47,434 nt of DNA from Rhizobium sp. Q54 (GTDB lineage Bacteria; Pseudomonadota; Alphaproteobacteria; Rickettsiales; UBA1997): assembly GCA_945871805.1 (NCBI GenBank), contig CAMBXE010000008.1, positions 1 to 47,434 of the forward strand. The letters are read 5' to 3'. This document shows positions 1 through 8,486 of this stretch, one piece after another. The position numbers were made by a program, and so were the translations under genes. Every line of letters starts with the position of its first letter. Within the stretch, counting starts at the first letter, position 1. The notes below the pieces were generated by a model. It worked only from the letters and a program-made list of their open reading frames with translations, had not been told where the DNA came from and did no database searches.

Positions 1-1083
1 AATCGAATTCTTGGCGTTAATGCGCATCTGACGGTTTACAGCAGCAATCACAAAATCAGTAATTACGCCGAAATTTTGAGTGAGATTCAGAAAATTCCTG
101 GCGTCGAATTTGCCAATCCGATTGTTGAAAGTCAGGCAATGTTATCTTCGCCAAGCAAGAATGCAGGCGGGTTGGTGAAGGGTCTCAAGGTTGATGATCT
201 TAAAAATAAAAAACTGATTTCACAAAATATTACGGCTGGAAATATTGAAAAAATTTCGGAGAAAAATTCAGTTTTGATTGGTTCGGCTGTTGCGCAAAAC
301 ATGGGTTTAAAAGTTGGCGACGAGCTCAAATTAATTTCTGCAGAAACAAGTCAAACCTTGATTGGCGCCATTCCGCGCATCAAAACTTACGAAGTTGGCG
401 GGGTGTTTGACAGCGGAATGTACGAGTACGACTCAAGCACAATCCTCATGAATTTCGAAATGGCGCAAACGCATTTTCGCTTTGCTGACGCGGCTTCGGG
501 CATCGAAGTTTTTGTTCGCGATCCAAATAAATTGAATGAAATGAAGGATGATTTTTATCAGCTTTTATTGAAATATCCTGACCTCTACGCCATGGATTGG
601 CAGCAGTCTAACTCTGGCTTCATCGATGCTTTAAAAGTTGAAAGCACAGTGATGTTTTTGATTTTAACCCTGATCATTTTAGTCGCCGCTTTCAACATCA
701 TCTCAAGCATGATCATGTTGGTGAACGATAAAAATAAAAACATCGCGCTCCTACGCACTCTTGGCATGAGCAAATTTTCGGTGATGAGAATTTTTCTGAT
801 TTGCGGCTCGTCGATCGGATTTGTCGGAACTTTTTTGGGCTTCTTAATCGGCGTTTTATTTTCTGCTAACATCAATTCGATCAAGGTTTGGCTTGAGTCG
901 ATGACCAATGTCTCACTCTTCAATCCAATGGTTTATTTTCTCTCAACCTTGCCGGCGAAAGTTTTTGTTTCTGACGTTGTGCTGATTGTTGGAATGGCTT
1001 TAGTGATTTCTTTCTTGGCGACACTTTACCCCGCTTATCGTGCGAGTAAGGCCAATCCGGCAGAGATTCTGCGTTACGAGTAA
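1..1083 (+). CDS. LolC/LolE-family lipoprotein-releasing ABC permease (5' partial)
   Basis: Inner-membrane permease of the Lol system, which with a LolD ATPase extracts outer-membrane lipoproteins from the inner membrane. The frame is open from the first base, so the gene enters from the left edge; about 360 residues are visible against roughly 400-415 in the family, and only the cytoplasmic tail, first membrane helix and a little more are missing. A long periplasmic domain is followed by an FtsX-type membrane domain with three hydrophobic segments (from STVMFLILTLIILVAAFNII to the final VVLIVGMALVISFLATLYP). The cytoplasmic loop ALLRTLGMS and the end YPAYRASKANPAEILRYE are typical of LolC/LolE. 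C versus E cannot be told apart here. No LolD gene lies downstream; it may lie left of the window or elsewhere. Confidence 0.9.
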   Translation, partial: NRILGVNAHLTVYSSNHKISNYAEILSEIQKIPGVEFANPIVESQAMLSSPSKNAGGLVKGLKVDDLKNKKLISQNITAGNIEKISEKNSVLIGSAVAQNMGLKVGDELKLISAETSQTLIGAIPRIKTYEVGGVFDSGMYEYDSSTILMNFEMAQTHFRFADAASGIEVFVRDPNKLNEMKDDFYQLLLKYPDLYAMDWQQSNSGFIDALKVESTVMFLILTLIILVAAFNIISSMIMLVNDKNKNIALLRTLGMSKFSVMRIFLICGSSIGFVGTFLGFLIGVLFSANINSIKVWLESMTNVSLFNPMVYFLSTLPAKVFVSDVVLIVGMALVISFLATLYPAYRASKANPAEILRYE

Positions 1084-1149
1084 ATACTGATCTCGATCTC
1101 TCAACGTCATTCCCGCTTTCGCGAGGATGACGCGGCACCTAGTTACTTT

Positions 1150-2103
1150 TTATTTCAAATAATTCTCGGGATTAACCGCATCTCTTCCTTTGCGCAGACC
1201 GAAATAAAGTTGCGGTGAATCGACATTTCCAGTTGAGCCAACTAAGCCGATTTGTCCGCCTTTCACAACTTTTTGGCCGCGTTTCACTGTCCAGTTTTTT
1301 AGGTGTGAATAAGCGGTGATCCAGCCGCCAGAATGTTTAATAATCACCAGATTTCCGTAGCCCTTCAACTCATTGCCAACGTAAGCCACAGTGCCATCCT
1401 CGGCTGCTTTGACATCTTCGCCTTCTTTGGCTTTTATGTTGATTCCGTCATTGTAAAGCCCGCCAGTTTTTGGTCCGAATTTTGAAACTACTTGCCCATT
1501 TATTGGCCAAGAAAAGTGATTTAATTTATCGAGTGCGCGCTCAACAAATCCGGAATTTTCTGCGACTTGTTCAGGTTTTTTTATTTCAGTTTTTTGCGCA
1601 GTTTGAACAGATTCAGCAGAATTTTTAGAGATTATAATCTTCTCCCCAAGCTTGACTGAGTAAGGCTCTTGCAGGCCATTCATCTCAACCAGTTGGTTTA
1701 ATTTCATCTCGTAAAGTCGTGAAATTGAGTAAAGAGTTTCGCCGGCAACAACTTCGTGATAAGTCGCCGAAGGAATAGATAAGAGATCTCCCGGCTTGAT
1801 CAGGTAAGATGTGCCAAGATTGTTTTGAGTGATTATTTCGCGAACAGAAACCTGATATTTTCTGGCAAGAGAGTGGAGAGTGTCGCCAACGGCAACGATA
1901 ATTTTTTTATCAGCTTCGTGATTTTGAGAAGATTTTTTTGTCAAAGTTTTTTGCGCTAAATTGCGGTATTTTTCTTTGTTGTCTTCGTTATTTTTACTGT
2001 AGGTGACTTGGCTGCGATTCACGATCGGCGCAGCTTTTCTCTGGCTACAAGCGACAGAAAAATTCAGTGCAAAAATTAGCGTTAGTTTTATCCAGGATTT
2101 CAT
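1150..2103 (-). CDS. NlpD/EnvC-like LysM-M23 lipoprotein, degenerate peptidase domain
   Basis: 317-residue envelope lipoprotein likely to activate peptidoglycan amidases during cell separation. A signal peptide ends in lipobox SVAC with Cys19. Two LysM peptidoglycan-binding repeats follow (about 67-112 and 114-159), then a C-terminal LytM/M23 domain (about 205-316). The catalytic residues are lost: the usual HxGxD reads NDGIN and the usual HLHFE reads QLYFG, while SHL remains. Loss of the zinc ligands is known in E. coli NlpD and EnvC, which act by stimulating amidases rather than cutting peptidoglycan, so I infer the same role. It is divergent from the prepilin peptidase gene, with starts about 23 nt apart. 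Confidence 0.88.
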   Translation of the reverse strand: MKSWIKLTLIFALNFSVACSQRKAAPIVNRSQVTYSKNNEDNKEKYRNLAQKTLTKKSSQNHEADKKIIVAVGDTLHSLARKYQVSVREIITQNNLGTSYLIKPGDLLSIPSATYHEVVAGETLYSISRLYEMKLNQLVEMNGLQEPYSVKLGEKIIISKNSAESVQTAQKTEIKKPEQVAENSGFVERALDKLNHFSWPINGQVVSKFGPKTGGLYNDGINIKAKEGEDVKAAEDGTVAYVGNELKGYGNLVIIKHSGGWITAYSHLKNWTVKRGQKVVKGGQIGLVGSTGNVDSPQLYFGLRKGRDAVNPENYLK

Positions 2104-2126
2104 TCGGTCAGTCTAAAAAATTTCTC

Positions 2127-2936
2127 ATGCAAATTCTCTCTCAACTAACTTACGAAATGCAAATTTTTTTCGTGGTGGTCCTTGGGTTAATATTTGGCAG
2201 CTTCGGAACCCTCGTCAGTTATCGCTTGGCGCATAAGCAGCCGATCGGCTTTACTCGTTCAAAATGTTTAAGTTGCGGACATTTTTTGAAGGCTTGGAAT
2301 TTGATCCCGCTTTTTTCTTGGATCTTCCAGCGCGGCAAATGCAGCAGCTGCCACGCCAAAATTTCTCTGCGTTATCCATTAATTGAGCTTGGTTTTTTAC
2401 TTTCCTTTTTGCTGATTTTTTTCGCGCTCGGACAAAATCTTGACGCCAAAACTTTTCTCTATTTCGCGATTGCCGGCACTTTAATCGTAATGGTCGTAGT
2501 TGATCTCGAAGAATATTTTATCCCGGACTCAACTCAGTATTTTTTAGCAATTCTTGCGACGATTTCGCTAATCATGCAAGGCGGCACCGCAGCAGTATTA
2601 GCTAATATCCCCGACGCCTTCCTTTTCCTCGGATCTGGTATTGCTCTCTGGATATTCTTCCATTTCGCCGCCGGAGTTGACGCGCTCGGAATCGACGACA
2701 TCAAATTCTTTTTCATCGCCGGATTCATGCTTGGCACAAAAAATATTCTCACCTTCATGTTGCTCAGCGGGGTCTTTGGGATCTTATTTGGCAGCCTCTG
2801 GCAGAAATTCAAAAAAGATTCTACCTTTCCCTTTGCGCCGGCAATCTGCTTGTCCACACTCGTCTGCTTACTCTTCCAGAAAAAAATAAATCCCGTCGAT
2901 CTGCTTGGTTCGATGCTCTTCTTCAATAATTTTTAA
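2127..2936 (+). CDS. Type IV prepilin peptidase (A24 family, PilD/GspO-like)
   Basis: Inner-membrane aspartic protease that cleaves and N-methylates prepilins or pseudopilins. The protein has about 269 residues with several membrane helices. The family's cytoplasmic zinc domain is intact: SKCLSCG (Cys47, Cys50) and GKCSSCH (Cys72, Cys75). Catalytic aspartates are expected at Asp126 (VVVDLEEYFIPD) and Asp190/191 (LGIDDIKF, a variant of GxGDxK). I place the start at 2127; the frame extends to 2067, but that extension overlaps the divergent lipoprotein gene. purB begins 5 nt after the stop, suggesting cotranscription. No pilin or secretion genes are nearby, so substrates are unknown. Confidence 0.9.
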   Translation: MQILSQLTYEMQIFFVVVLGLIFGSFGTLVSYRLAHKQPIGFTRSKCLSCGHFLKAWNLIPLFSWIFQRGKCSSCHAKISLRYPLIELGFLLSFLLIFFALGQNLDAKTFLYFAIAGTLIVMVVVDLEEYFIPDSTQYFLAILATISLIMQGGTAAVLANIPDAFLFLGSGIALWIFFHFAAGVDALGIDDIKFFFIAGFMLGTKNILTFMLLSGVFGILFGSLWQKFKKDSTFPFAPAICLSTLVCLLFQKKINPVDLLGSMLFFNNF

Positions 2937-2941
2937 CGCCG

Positions 2942-4258
2942 ATGATTCCTCGTTACTCACGTCCTGAAATGGTCAAAATTTGGTCACAGGAAAATAAATA
3001 TAATATCTGGTTCGACATCGAAATTCATGCGCTTGAAGCGCTTGAAGAATTGAGCATTGCGCCAAAAGGAACTGCGATTCGTATTCGCGAGAATTTTCAA
3101 AAATCTGGCGGAAAATTTGATGCCAATCGCGTTGATGAAATTGAGTCGGTGACCAAGCATGACGTGATCGCATTTCTCACGCACTTGGCGGAATTGGTCG
3201 GAGAAAATTCGCGCTTCATTCACTACGGAATGACAAGCTCAGATGTGCTTGATACCTGCTTGTCTGTTCAACTTGCGCAGGCTGCGGATATTTTAATTTC
3301 TGATCTCGAGCGTCTTCTTGCTGCGCTAAAAAAACGCGCATTCGAACATAAAAATACAGTTTGTGTCGGGCGTTCGCACGGCATCCACGCTGAGCCGGTG
3401 ACATTCGGATTAAAGCTCGCTCGTTTCTACGCCGAGTTTGAAAGAAGTTTAAAAAGACTCAAAGTTGCCAAAGAAGAAATATCGGTTTGCGCCATATCTG
3501 GCGCGGTGGGAACTTTTGCCAATGTTGATCCATTCGTCCAAAAATATGTCGCCGAAAAACTTGGTTTGGATGAAGAAATTATTTCAAGCCAGGTGATTCC
3601 AAGAGATCGCCACGCTGCGTTTTTCGCGGCCCTTGGTGTCGTCTCTTCCTCGGTTGAAAACCTCGCAATTGAGGTTCGTCACTTGCAAAGAACAGAAGCT
3701 TTGGAAGCAGAAGAATTTTTCTCGAAAGGTCAAAAAGGCTCGTCAGCAATGCCGCACAAACGCAATCCTGTGCTCAGCGAAAATTTAACCGGACTCGCAA
3801 GAATCGTGAGAAGCGCCGTTGTTCCTGCGCTAGAAAATGTTGCTCTTTGGCACGAGCGCGACATTTCGCATTCTTCGGTTGAGCGAATGATCGCTCCTGA
3901 CGCAACAGTGACGCTAGATTTCGCGCTTAATCGTCTAGTTGGCTTGGTCGAAAATCTGGTCGTCCACGAAAAAAATATGCAGAGAAATCTCGATCAACTC
4001 GGTGGTTTAGTTTTTTCACAACGCGTGCTTTTGGCCTTGATCTTCGATGCAGAAATCTCGCGCGAAGATGCTTACAAAATCGTGCAAACTAACGCGATGA
4101 AAATTTGGTCTGGAGAATCGAAAAGCTTTTTGGAGTTGTTGCAAAGCGATCCGGAAGTTTCGCAAAAACTAAGCCCAGAAAAACTCGCAGGAATTTTTGA
4201 CATCGCTTACCACACCAAACATGTGGATCACATTTTTAAGCAAGTTTTCAAATCGTAA
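2942..4258 (+). CDS. purB: Adenylosuccinate lyase
   Basis: Purine synthesis enzyme that removes fumarate from SAICAR and from adenylosuccinate. It has 438 residues, the usual length for the short bacterial form. The N-terminus MIPRYSRPEMVKIWS is characteristic. TSSD (98-101), RSHGIHAEP (144-152) with the general acid/base His, and the superfamily signature GSSAMPHKRNP (266-276) with the mobile catalytic serine loop are all present. It lies 5 nt downstream of the prepilin peptidase. No other pur genes are in the window. Confidence 0.97.
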   Translation: MIPRYSRPEMVKIWSQENKYNIWFDIEIHALEALEELSIAPKGTAIRIRENFQKSGGKFDANRVDEIESVTKHDVIAFLTHLAELVGENSRFIHYGMTSSDVLDTCLSVQLAQAADILISDLERLLAALKKRAFEHKNTVCVGRSHGIHAEPVTFGLKLARFYAEFERSLKRLKVAKEEISVCAISGAVGTFANVDPFVQKYVAEKLGLDEEIISSQVIPRDRHAAFFAALGVVSSSVENLAIEVRHLQRTEALEAEEFFSKGQKGSSAMPHKRNPVLSENLTGLARIVRSAVVPALENVALWHERDISHSSVERMIAPDATVTLDFALNRLVGLVENLVVHEKNMQRNLDQLGGLVFSQRVLLALIFDAEISREDAYKIVQTNAMKIWSGESKSFLELLQSDPEVSQKLSPEKLAGIFDIAYHTKHVDHIFKQVFKS

Positions 4259-4268
4259 TTGTTTGACG

Positions 4269-4340
4269 CTTCCTGGATCACCGCCTGCGCGGGGATGATT
4301 GTTAAAGCGTCATCACTGCGCAGGTGGGGATCCAGGAAAG
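4269..4340. repeat. REP-like inverted pair (family B), upstream of recQ
   Basis: Two inverted arms of about 30 nt, starting CTTCCTGGATC and ending GATCCAGGAAAG, around a short linker. In this family each arm contains CCCCGC and GCGGGG-type words and can fold on itself. The left arm has one change (GATCACCGCC). Relatives lie at 6177-6252, 8382-8455 and, as a half copy, near 19887. The element ends 24 nt before the recQ start. Confidence 0.9.
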
Positions 4341-4364
4341 ACAAATCATTCACTAAATTAATCA

Positions 4365-6167
4365 ATGAAACTCGCCCCCAAAAAAATCCTCAAAAAAATC
4401 TTCGGCTACGATGAATTTCGTGGTGAGCAAGAGAAGGTAATCAACAGCGTAATCGCCGGAAAAAATGCTTTTGTCTTGATGCCGACAGGTGGGGGCAAGT
4501 CGCTCTGTTACCAAATTCCGGCTTTGTGTTTGGATGGTGTGGCGATCGTGATTTCGCCGCTGATTGCTTTGATGCAAGATCAAGTCAGCGCCCTGAATCA
4601 GCTTGGCGTGAGCGCGGCCGCGATTAATTCTAATATTGATTTTAGAGATATTTTAGAGACAAAAAATCTGCTCGCAGAAAATAAGTTGGATCTTCTTTAC
4701 GTTGCGCCGGAACGCCTGCTTACCGAAGAATTTATCGAACTACTTTCGCGCACAAAAATTTCACTTTTTGCGATCGATGAAGCGCACTGCGTTTCGCAAT
4801 GGGGACATGATTTTCGTCCAGTTTACACCGGCTTAAAAGTTCTGGCGGAAATATTTCCGAACGTGCCTCGAATCGCTCTAACCGCGACCGCAGACGCGGC
4901 GACGCGCAAAGATATTATTGCCGGCTTAGCGCTTGAAGATGCAGAAATTTTTATCGCCGGGTTCGATCGTCCGAACATTAATTACACAATTACGCCGCGG
5001 CAAAATGGACGTAAACAATTGCTCGATTTTATTCGCGAAAATCACGCGGGTCACAATGGAATTATTTATTGTCTGTCACGAAAAAATACTGAGGAAGTTG
5101 CGGGGTGGTTGAAAGAAGAAGGTTTCAACGCTTTCGCTTACCACGCTGGAATGGATGCAAAATTACGGCAAAAAAATCAGGAAAAATTTTTGTTACGTGA
5201 CGATGTAATCATGGTTGCGACCATCGCTTTTGGCATGGGAATCGACAAGCCAGACGTGCGATTTGTTGCTCATTTAAACGTGCCAAAAAACATCGAATCC
5301 TATTACCAAGAAACTGGCAGGGCAGGTCGCGACGGCTTGCCGGCCAACGCCTGGATGTCTTTCGGGCTTAGCGATATTGCGGTGCAGAGAAATTTTATTG
5401 AGGAGTCGGATGCGGGTGAAAACCAAAAAAGAATCGAGCGCCAAAAACTAAATTCGCTACTTGGTTTGTGTGAGGCTGCGACTTGTCGTCGACAAATTCT
5501 TCTCGAATATTTTGGCGACTCCTCTGGGCCTTGCGGCAATTGCGATAATTGTCTGAATGCGCCCGAAACCTTTGATGCAACTATTGCGGCGCAGAAAGCA
5601 ATTTCCTGCGCTTATCGTACCGAGCAAAGATTTGGCGTGGGATATTTAGTCGATATTTTGCTCGGCGTTGCTGACGAAAGAGTCAAAAATTTCAATCATC
5701 ACAAAATCAGCACATTCGGTATCGGCAAAGAATTTAGTAAGGCAGAGTGGAATAGTATTTTTCGTCAACTCGTGACGATGAATTTGCTGAGGGTTGATAT
5801 TAGCGGCTTCGGCGGTCTGAAAATTACTGAATCTGGTCGAGAATTTTTGCAGCAAAAAAGAATGATTCAGTTGCGCAAACATAGCGGCAATAAATCTGCT
5901 GGCAAAAAAACAGAGAAAAAAGCGAAGGTTATTTTTGAATTAGGCGGCGAAAGCGATAATGAATTATTTATTAAACTCAAAGCGAGAAGACTCGAAATAG
6001 CTAGAGAACAAGGGGTTCCGCCTTATGTTGTCTTCCACGATAAAACCTTGATCGAAATGATTAAATTGCGGCCACAATCTTTGAGCGACCTCACTAAAAT
6101 TAGTGGCGTTGGCGAGGCGAAAATGAAAAAATATGGGGAGATATTTTTAGAATTAGTTCGAGAGTGA
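4365..6167 (+). CDS. recQ: ATP-dependent DNA helicase RecQ
   Basis: 3'-5' superfamily 2 helicase for recombination and fork repair, 600 residues. Walker A is MPTGGGKS (39-46), the DEAH box is [16 protein letters not shown] (about 133-150), and the GRAGRDG motif marks the second RecA lobe. The RecQ zinc cluster [11 protein letters not shown]...CGNCDNC lies around residues 374-396, followed by a winged-helix region. A C-terminal HRDC domain (about 532-600) ends [17 protein letters not shown]. All domains of full-length bacterial RecQ are present. The start follows a palindromic repeat by 24 nt. Confidence 0.97.
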   Translation: MKLAPKKILKKIFGYDEFRGEQEKVINSVIAGKNAFVLMPTGGGKSLCYQIPALCLDGVAIVISPLIALMQDQVSALNQLGVSAAAINSNIDFRDILETKNLLAENKLDLLYVAPERLLTEEFIELLSRTKISLFAIDEAHCVSQWGHDFRPVYTGLKVLAEIFPNVPRIALTATADAATRKDIIAGLALEDAEIFIAGFDRPNINYTITPRQNGRKQLLDFIRENHAGHNGIIYCLSRKNTEEVAGWLKEEGFNAFAYHAGMDAKLRQKNQEKFLLRDDVIMVATIAFGMGIDKPDVRFVAHLNVPKNIESYYQETGRAGRDGLPANAWMSFGLSDIAVQRNFIEESDAGENQKRIERQKLNSLLGLCEAATCRRQILLEYFGDSSGPCGNCDNCLNAPETFDATIAAQKAISCAYRTEQRFGVGYLVDILLGVADERVKNFNHHKISTFGIGKEFSKAEWNSIFRQLVTMNLLRVDISGFGGLKITESGREFLQQKRMIQLRKHSGNKSAGKKTEKKAKVIFELGGESDNELFIKLKARRLEIAREQGVPPYVVFHDKTLIEMIKLRPQSLSDLTKISGVGEAKMKKYGEIFLELVRE

Positions 6168-6176
6168 GTTAAATAT

Positions 6177-6252
6177 TCCTCGATCCCCGCCTACGCAGGG
6201 ATGAAGGGACGAGTAATTGCAACGTCATCCCCGCGTAGGCGGGGATCCAGGA
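6177..6252. repeat. REP-like inverted pair (family B), upstream of the suhB-like gene
   Basis: Arms TCCTCGATCCCCGCC and GGCGGGGATCCAGGA flank a linker containing GGGACGAGTAATTGCAACG. The same linker occurs in reverse complement in the copy at 8382-8455, which shows that the whole unit, and not just a hairpin, has been copied. It ends 21 nt before the next start codon. Confidence 0.92.
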
Positions 6253-6273
6253 GAAGTTCAACAAATAAAAAAC

Positions 6274-6951
6274 ATGAGATACAGCGCCAACCTAAACGTT
6301 ATCCTTAAAGCCATCGACAAGGCATCAATGCACATGCCGAGAGATCTAACCGAGCTTGAGCATCTACAATCAAATCCCGCTTCGGCAGAAAAATTTGCCG
6401 CAGCTTGTTACCGAAAAGTTAAGCAAATGTTGATCGATGATCTCTCGAAAGTTCGTCCAGATTTTAATATAATTTTCGCTGATGGGCAGAAGTTGGTTAA
6501 CAATGAAAATCCCGAATATTCTTACGTGATTTATCCAATCGACGGCTTCTCAAACCTAATGCGTTCGAACCCTGATTTTACCGTGGCTGTAGCGCTTGAG
6601 CATCACAATAAAGATGGCGAAAAAGAAGCAATCTCAGTGGCGATTAGCAAGATTTTTGGTGGCGAGCTTTACTACTGCGAAAAGGGTTTTGGTGCCTATT
6701 TAAACAATCGTCGCATTCGTGTTTCGAAAAGAAATTCTGGAGAAATTTTAACCACAAGTGAATTGGAACATTCTTCGCGCAACTACGGTTGCCGGACTCT
6801 CGCGCTGGCTTATCTTTCTGCTGCGCGTCTCGAAAGAGCGGTGTTTAGCAAGGAAGATTACGAATTGCTGAAGCCTTTCCTGCTCTTGATCCGCGAGGCT
6901 GGAGGTCGGATTGTCGAAGATGAAAAATCCGTCTCAATCTTTAATGTTTAA
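6274..6951 (+). CDS. Inositol-monophosphatase-family protein, probable pseudoenzyme (SuhB-like)
   Basis: 225 residues, shorter than the usual 260-270. The fold is recognisable through YVIYPIDGFSN, GGELYYCEKGFGAYLNNRRI and a C-terminal LLLIREAGGRI. Most metal ligands are replaced: the EES motif reads ADGQ, the first Asp of the DPLDGT motif is Tyr (IYPIDGF), and the WDxAAG motif is missing, reading KEDYELLKPF. About 30 residues between the central sheet and the C-terminal part are also absent. I infer no phosphatase activity. E. coli SuhB has a non-catalytic role in rRNA antitermination, which is one possible function. The frame extends upstream to 6217, but that part lies in a repeat. It overlaps xseA. 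Confidence 0.8.
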   Translation: MRYSANLNVILKAIDKASMHMPRDLTELEHLQSNPASAEKFAAACYRKVKQMLIDDLSKVRPDFNIIFADGQKLVNNENPEYSYVIYPIDGFSNLMRSNPDFTVAVALEHHNKDGEKEAISVAISKIFGGELYYCEKGFGAYLNNRRIRVSKRNSGEILTTSELEHSSRNYGCRTLALAYLSAARLERAVFSKEDYELLKPFLLLIREAGGRIVEDEKSVSIFNV

Positions 6952-8194
6952 TGTTCCCGAATTTACGGTTTCGGAATTTTCGCGCTCGATAAAGCGAACG
7001 GTTGAAGATGCTTTTGGTTACGTACGTATTCACGGCGAGATTTCCGGATTCAAAAAAGCAACTTCCGGACATCTTTATTTTACGCTAAAGGATGAAAATG
7101 CTCTTCTTTCTGCCGTGTGTTTTCGCGGTGCAGCGAGTGGTATTGCGTTTGATATTGGCGATGGTTTGCAAGTTTGTGCATCGGGAAAAATTACGACCTA
7201 CGAAGGAAGATCAAATTACCAAATCATCGTCGAGAAGATAGAAATCGCGGGCGTTGGCGCGATTTTGGAAATGATCGAAAAGCGCAGACAAAAACTTTTT
7301 GCCGAAGGTTTATTTGATGCGATTCACAAAAAACCGATTCCATTTTTCCCAAAAATTATCGGCGTAATTACTTCGCCGACTGGCGCGGTTATTGAAGATA
7401 TTAAACATCGTATTGAGGCGCGCTGTCCTACGCACATCATGCTTTATCCGGCATCGGTGCAAGGCGAAAAAGCGGCTGCAGAAATAATTTCTGGGATAAA
7501 ATATTTTAATAATCTGAAGAAAAATCGCCCGAATGTTTTGATCGTGGCAAGGGGTGGAGGAAGTTTCGAAGACCTGCTTTGTTTCAGTGATGAAAATTTA
7601 GTTCGCGAAGTTTTTAAATCAGAAATTCCGCTAATTTCTGCGGTTGGTCACGAGGTTGATACAACGCTAATCGATTATGTTTCTGACTTGCGTGCGCCTA
7701 CGCCAACAGCGGCTGCAGAACTTGCCACGCCGATTTTATCTGACTTAAAATCTCAGCTAAATTTTTGCGCAGAAAAATTAAAATTTATTCCAGAAAATCT
7801 CCTGAATCAGAATATTTTACGCCTGAAAAATCTTCAGCGCTACTTGCTTGATCCGCGTAAAATTATTGAACAAATCGGCGAAAGATTGCTGCGTTTGCAA
7901 ATTTCAAATGAGTTAATTTTTTCAAAAATAGATTCAGAAAAACGCAAAGTTTCATTCGCTTTCGAGCGAATAAATTCAAGGCTGGAGCAACGCATAAAAG
8001 AAAATTTGACCAATCTAAATAGTTTGGGAAAGATTCTTGCGACTAGCCATTACCGCGAGATTTTAAAACGCGGATTTGCTCTTTTGAAAAATTCAAAAGG
8101 CGAGCCTTTGCTTTCGATTGAGAAGGTAAGAATGGAGAAAGAAATCATCGTCGAAATGAGCGGCGGTGAGGAAAAATTTGTGAAAAATATTTAA
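6911..8194 (+). CDS. xseA: Exodeoxyribonuclease VII large subunit
   Basis: Catalytic subunit of the ATP-independent single-strand exonuclease ExoVII. An N-terminal OB-fold (FGYVRIHGEISGFK, GHLYFTLKDE) precedes the catalytic core with VITSPTGAVIEDI, ARGGGSFEDLLCFSDE and SAVGHEVDTTLIDYVSDLRAPTPTAAAE, then a helical C-terminal part. The start is uncertain: TTG at 6911 has GGAGG five nt upstream, while ATG at 6920 or 6944 gives a shorter overlap with the preceding gene. Translation is probably coupled to that gene. The stop codon coincides with the left edge of a family A repeat. The small subunit gene is not in the window. Confidence 0.95.
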   Translation: MSKMKNPSQSLMFNVPEFTVSEFSRSIKRTVEDAFGYVRIHGEISGFKKATSGHLYFTLKDENALLSAVCFRGAASGIAFDIGDGLQVCASGKITTYEGRSNYQIIVEKIEIAGVGAILEMIEKRRQKLFAEGLFDAIHKKPIPFFPKIIGVITSPTGAVIEDIKHRIEARCPTHIMLYPASVQGEKAAAEIISGIKYFNNLKKNRPNVLIVARGGGSFEDLLCFSDENLVREVFKSEIPLISAVGHEVDTTLIDYVSDLRAPTPTAAAELATPILSDLKSQLNFCAEKLKFIPENLLNQNILRLKNLQRYLLDPRKIIEQIGERLLRLQISNELIFSKIDSEKRKVSFAFERINSRLEQRIKENLTNLNSLGKILATSHYREILKRGFALLKNSKGEPLLSIEKVRMEKEIIVEMSGGEEKFVKNI

Positions 8195-8374
8195 CCCAGA
8201 TCCGTCATTAGAATCACGCCATTATCTCTACTAACCCTTAATTCTATTAACCTCGTTCTCCGCTCCGCTCCGTCAGCGTATGCATGCTAGGCTTTCCGGT
8301 GCGGTGCTCGTCCGAGGCTAATAGAATCAAGGGTTAGCGAGATACTGTCGCAATTCTAATGACTGATCTGGGTT
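8193..8374. repeat. Family A MITE-like inverted repeat, copy 1 (182 bp)
   Basis: Terminal inverted repeats AACCCAGATCCGTCATTAG at the left and the imperfect complement at the right enclose a longer imperfect palindrome with a central unpaired segment. Both edges fall in TTAA or TTTAA. The length equals that of the copy at 29428-29609, which is in the same orientation. The first two bases are part of the xseA stop codon. No open frame of note is inside. Confidence 0.92.
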
Positions 8375-8381
8375 TAACATT

Positions 8382-8455
8382 TCCTGGATCCCCGCCTTCG
8401 CGGGGATGACGTTGCACTTACTCGTCCCGTCATCCCCGCGAAGGCGGGGATCCAG
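8382..8455. repeat. REP-like inverted pair (family B), upstream of lpdA
   Basis: Arms TCCTGGATCCCCGCC and GGCGGGGATCCAG. The linker is the reverse complement of that at 6177-6252 with few changes. It lies 7 nt after the family A repeat and ends 31 nt before the lpdA start. Each arm alone can pair CCCCGC with GCGGGG over a CTTC or CGAA loop. Confidence 0.92.
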
Positions 8456-8486
8456 AAAAACTTCCAAGAAACTTAATCTTAATTTT

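Noticed and set aside
6217-6273. N-terminal extension of the suhB-like protein
   Set aside because: The extra codons come from a family B repeat; ATG 6274 gives a family-like start.
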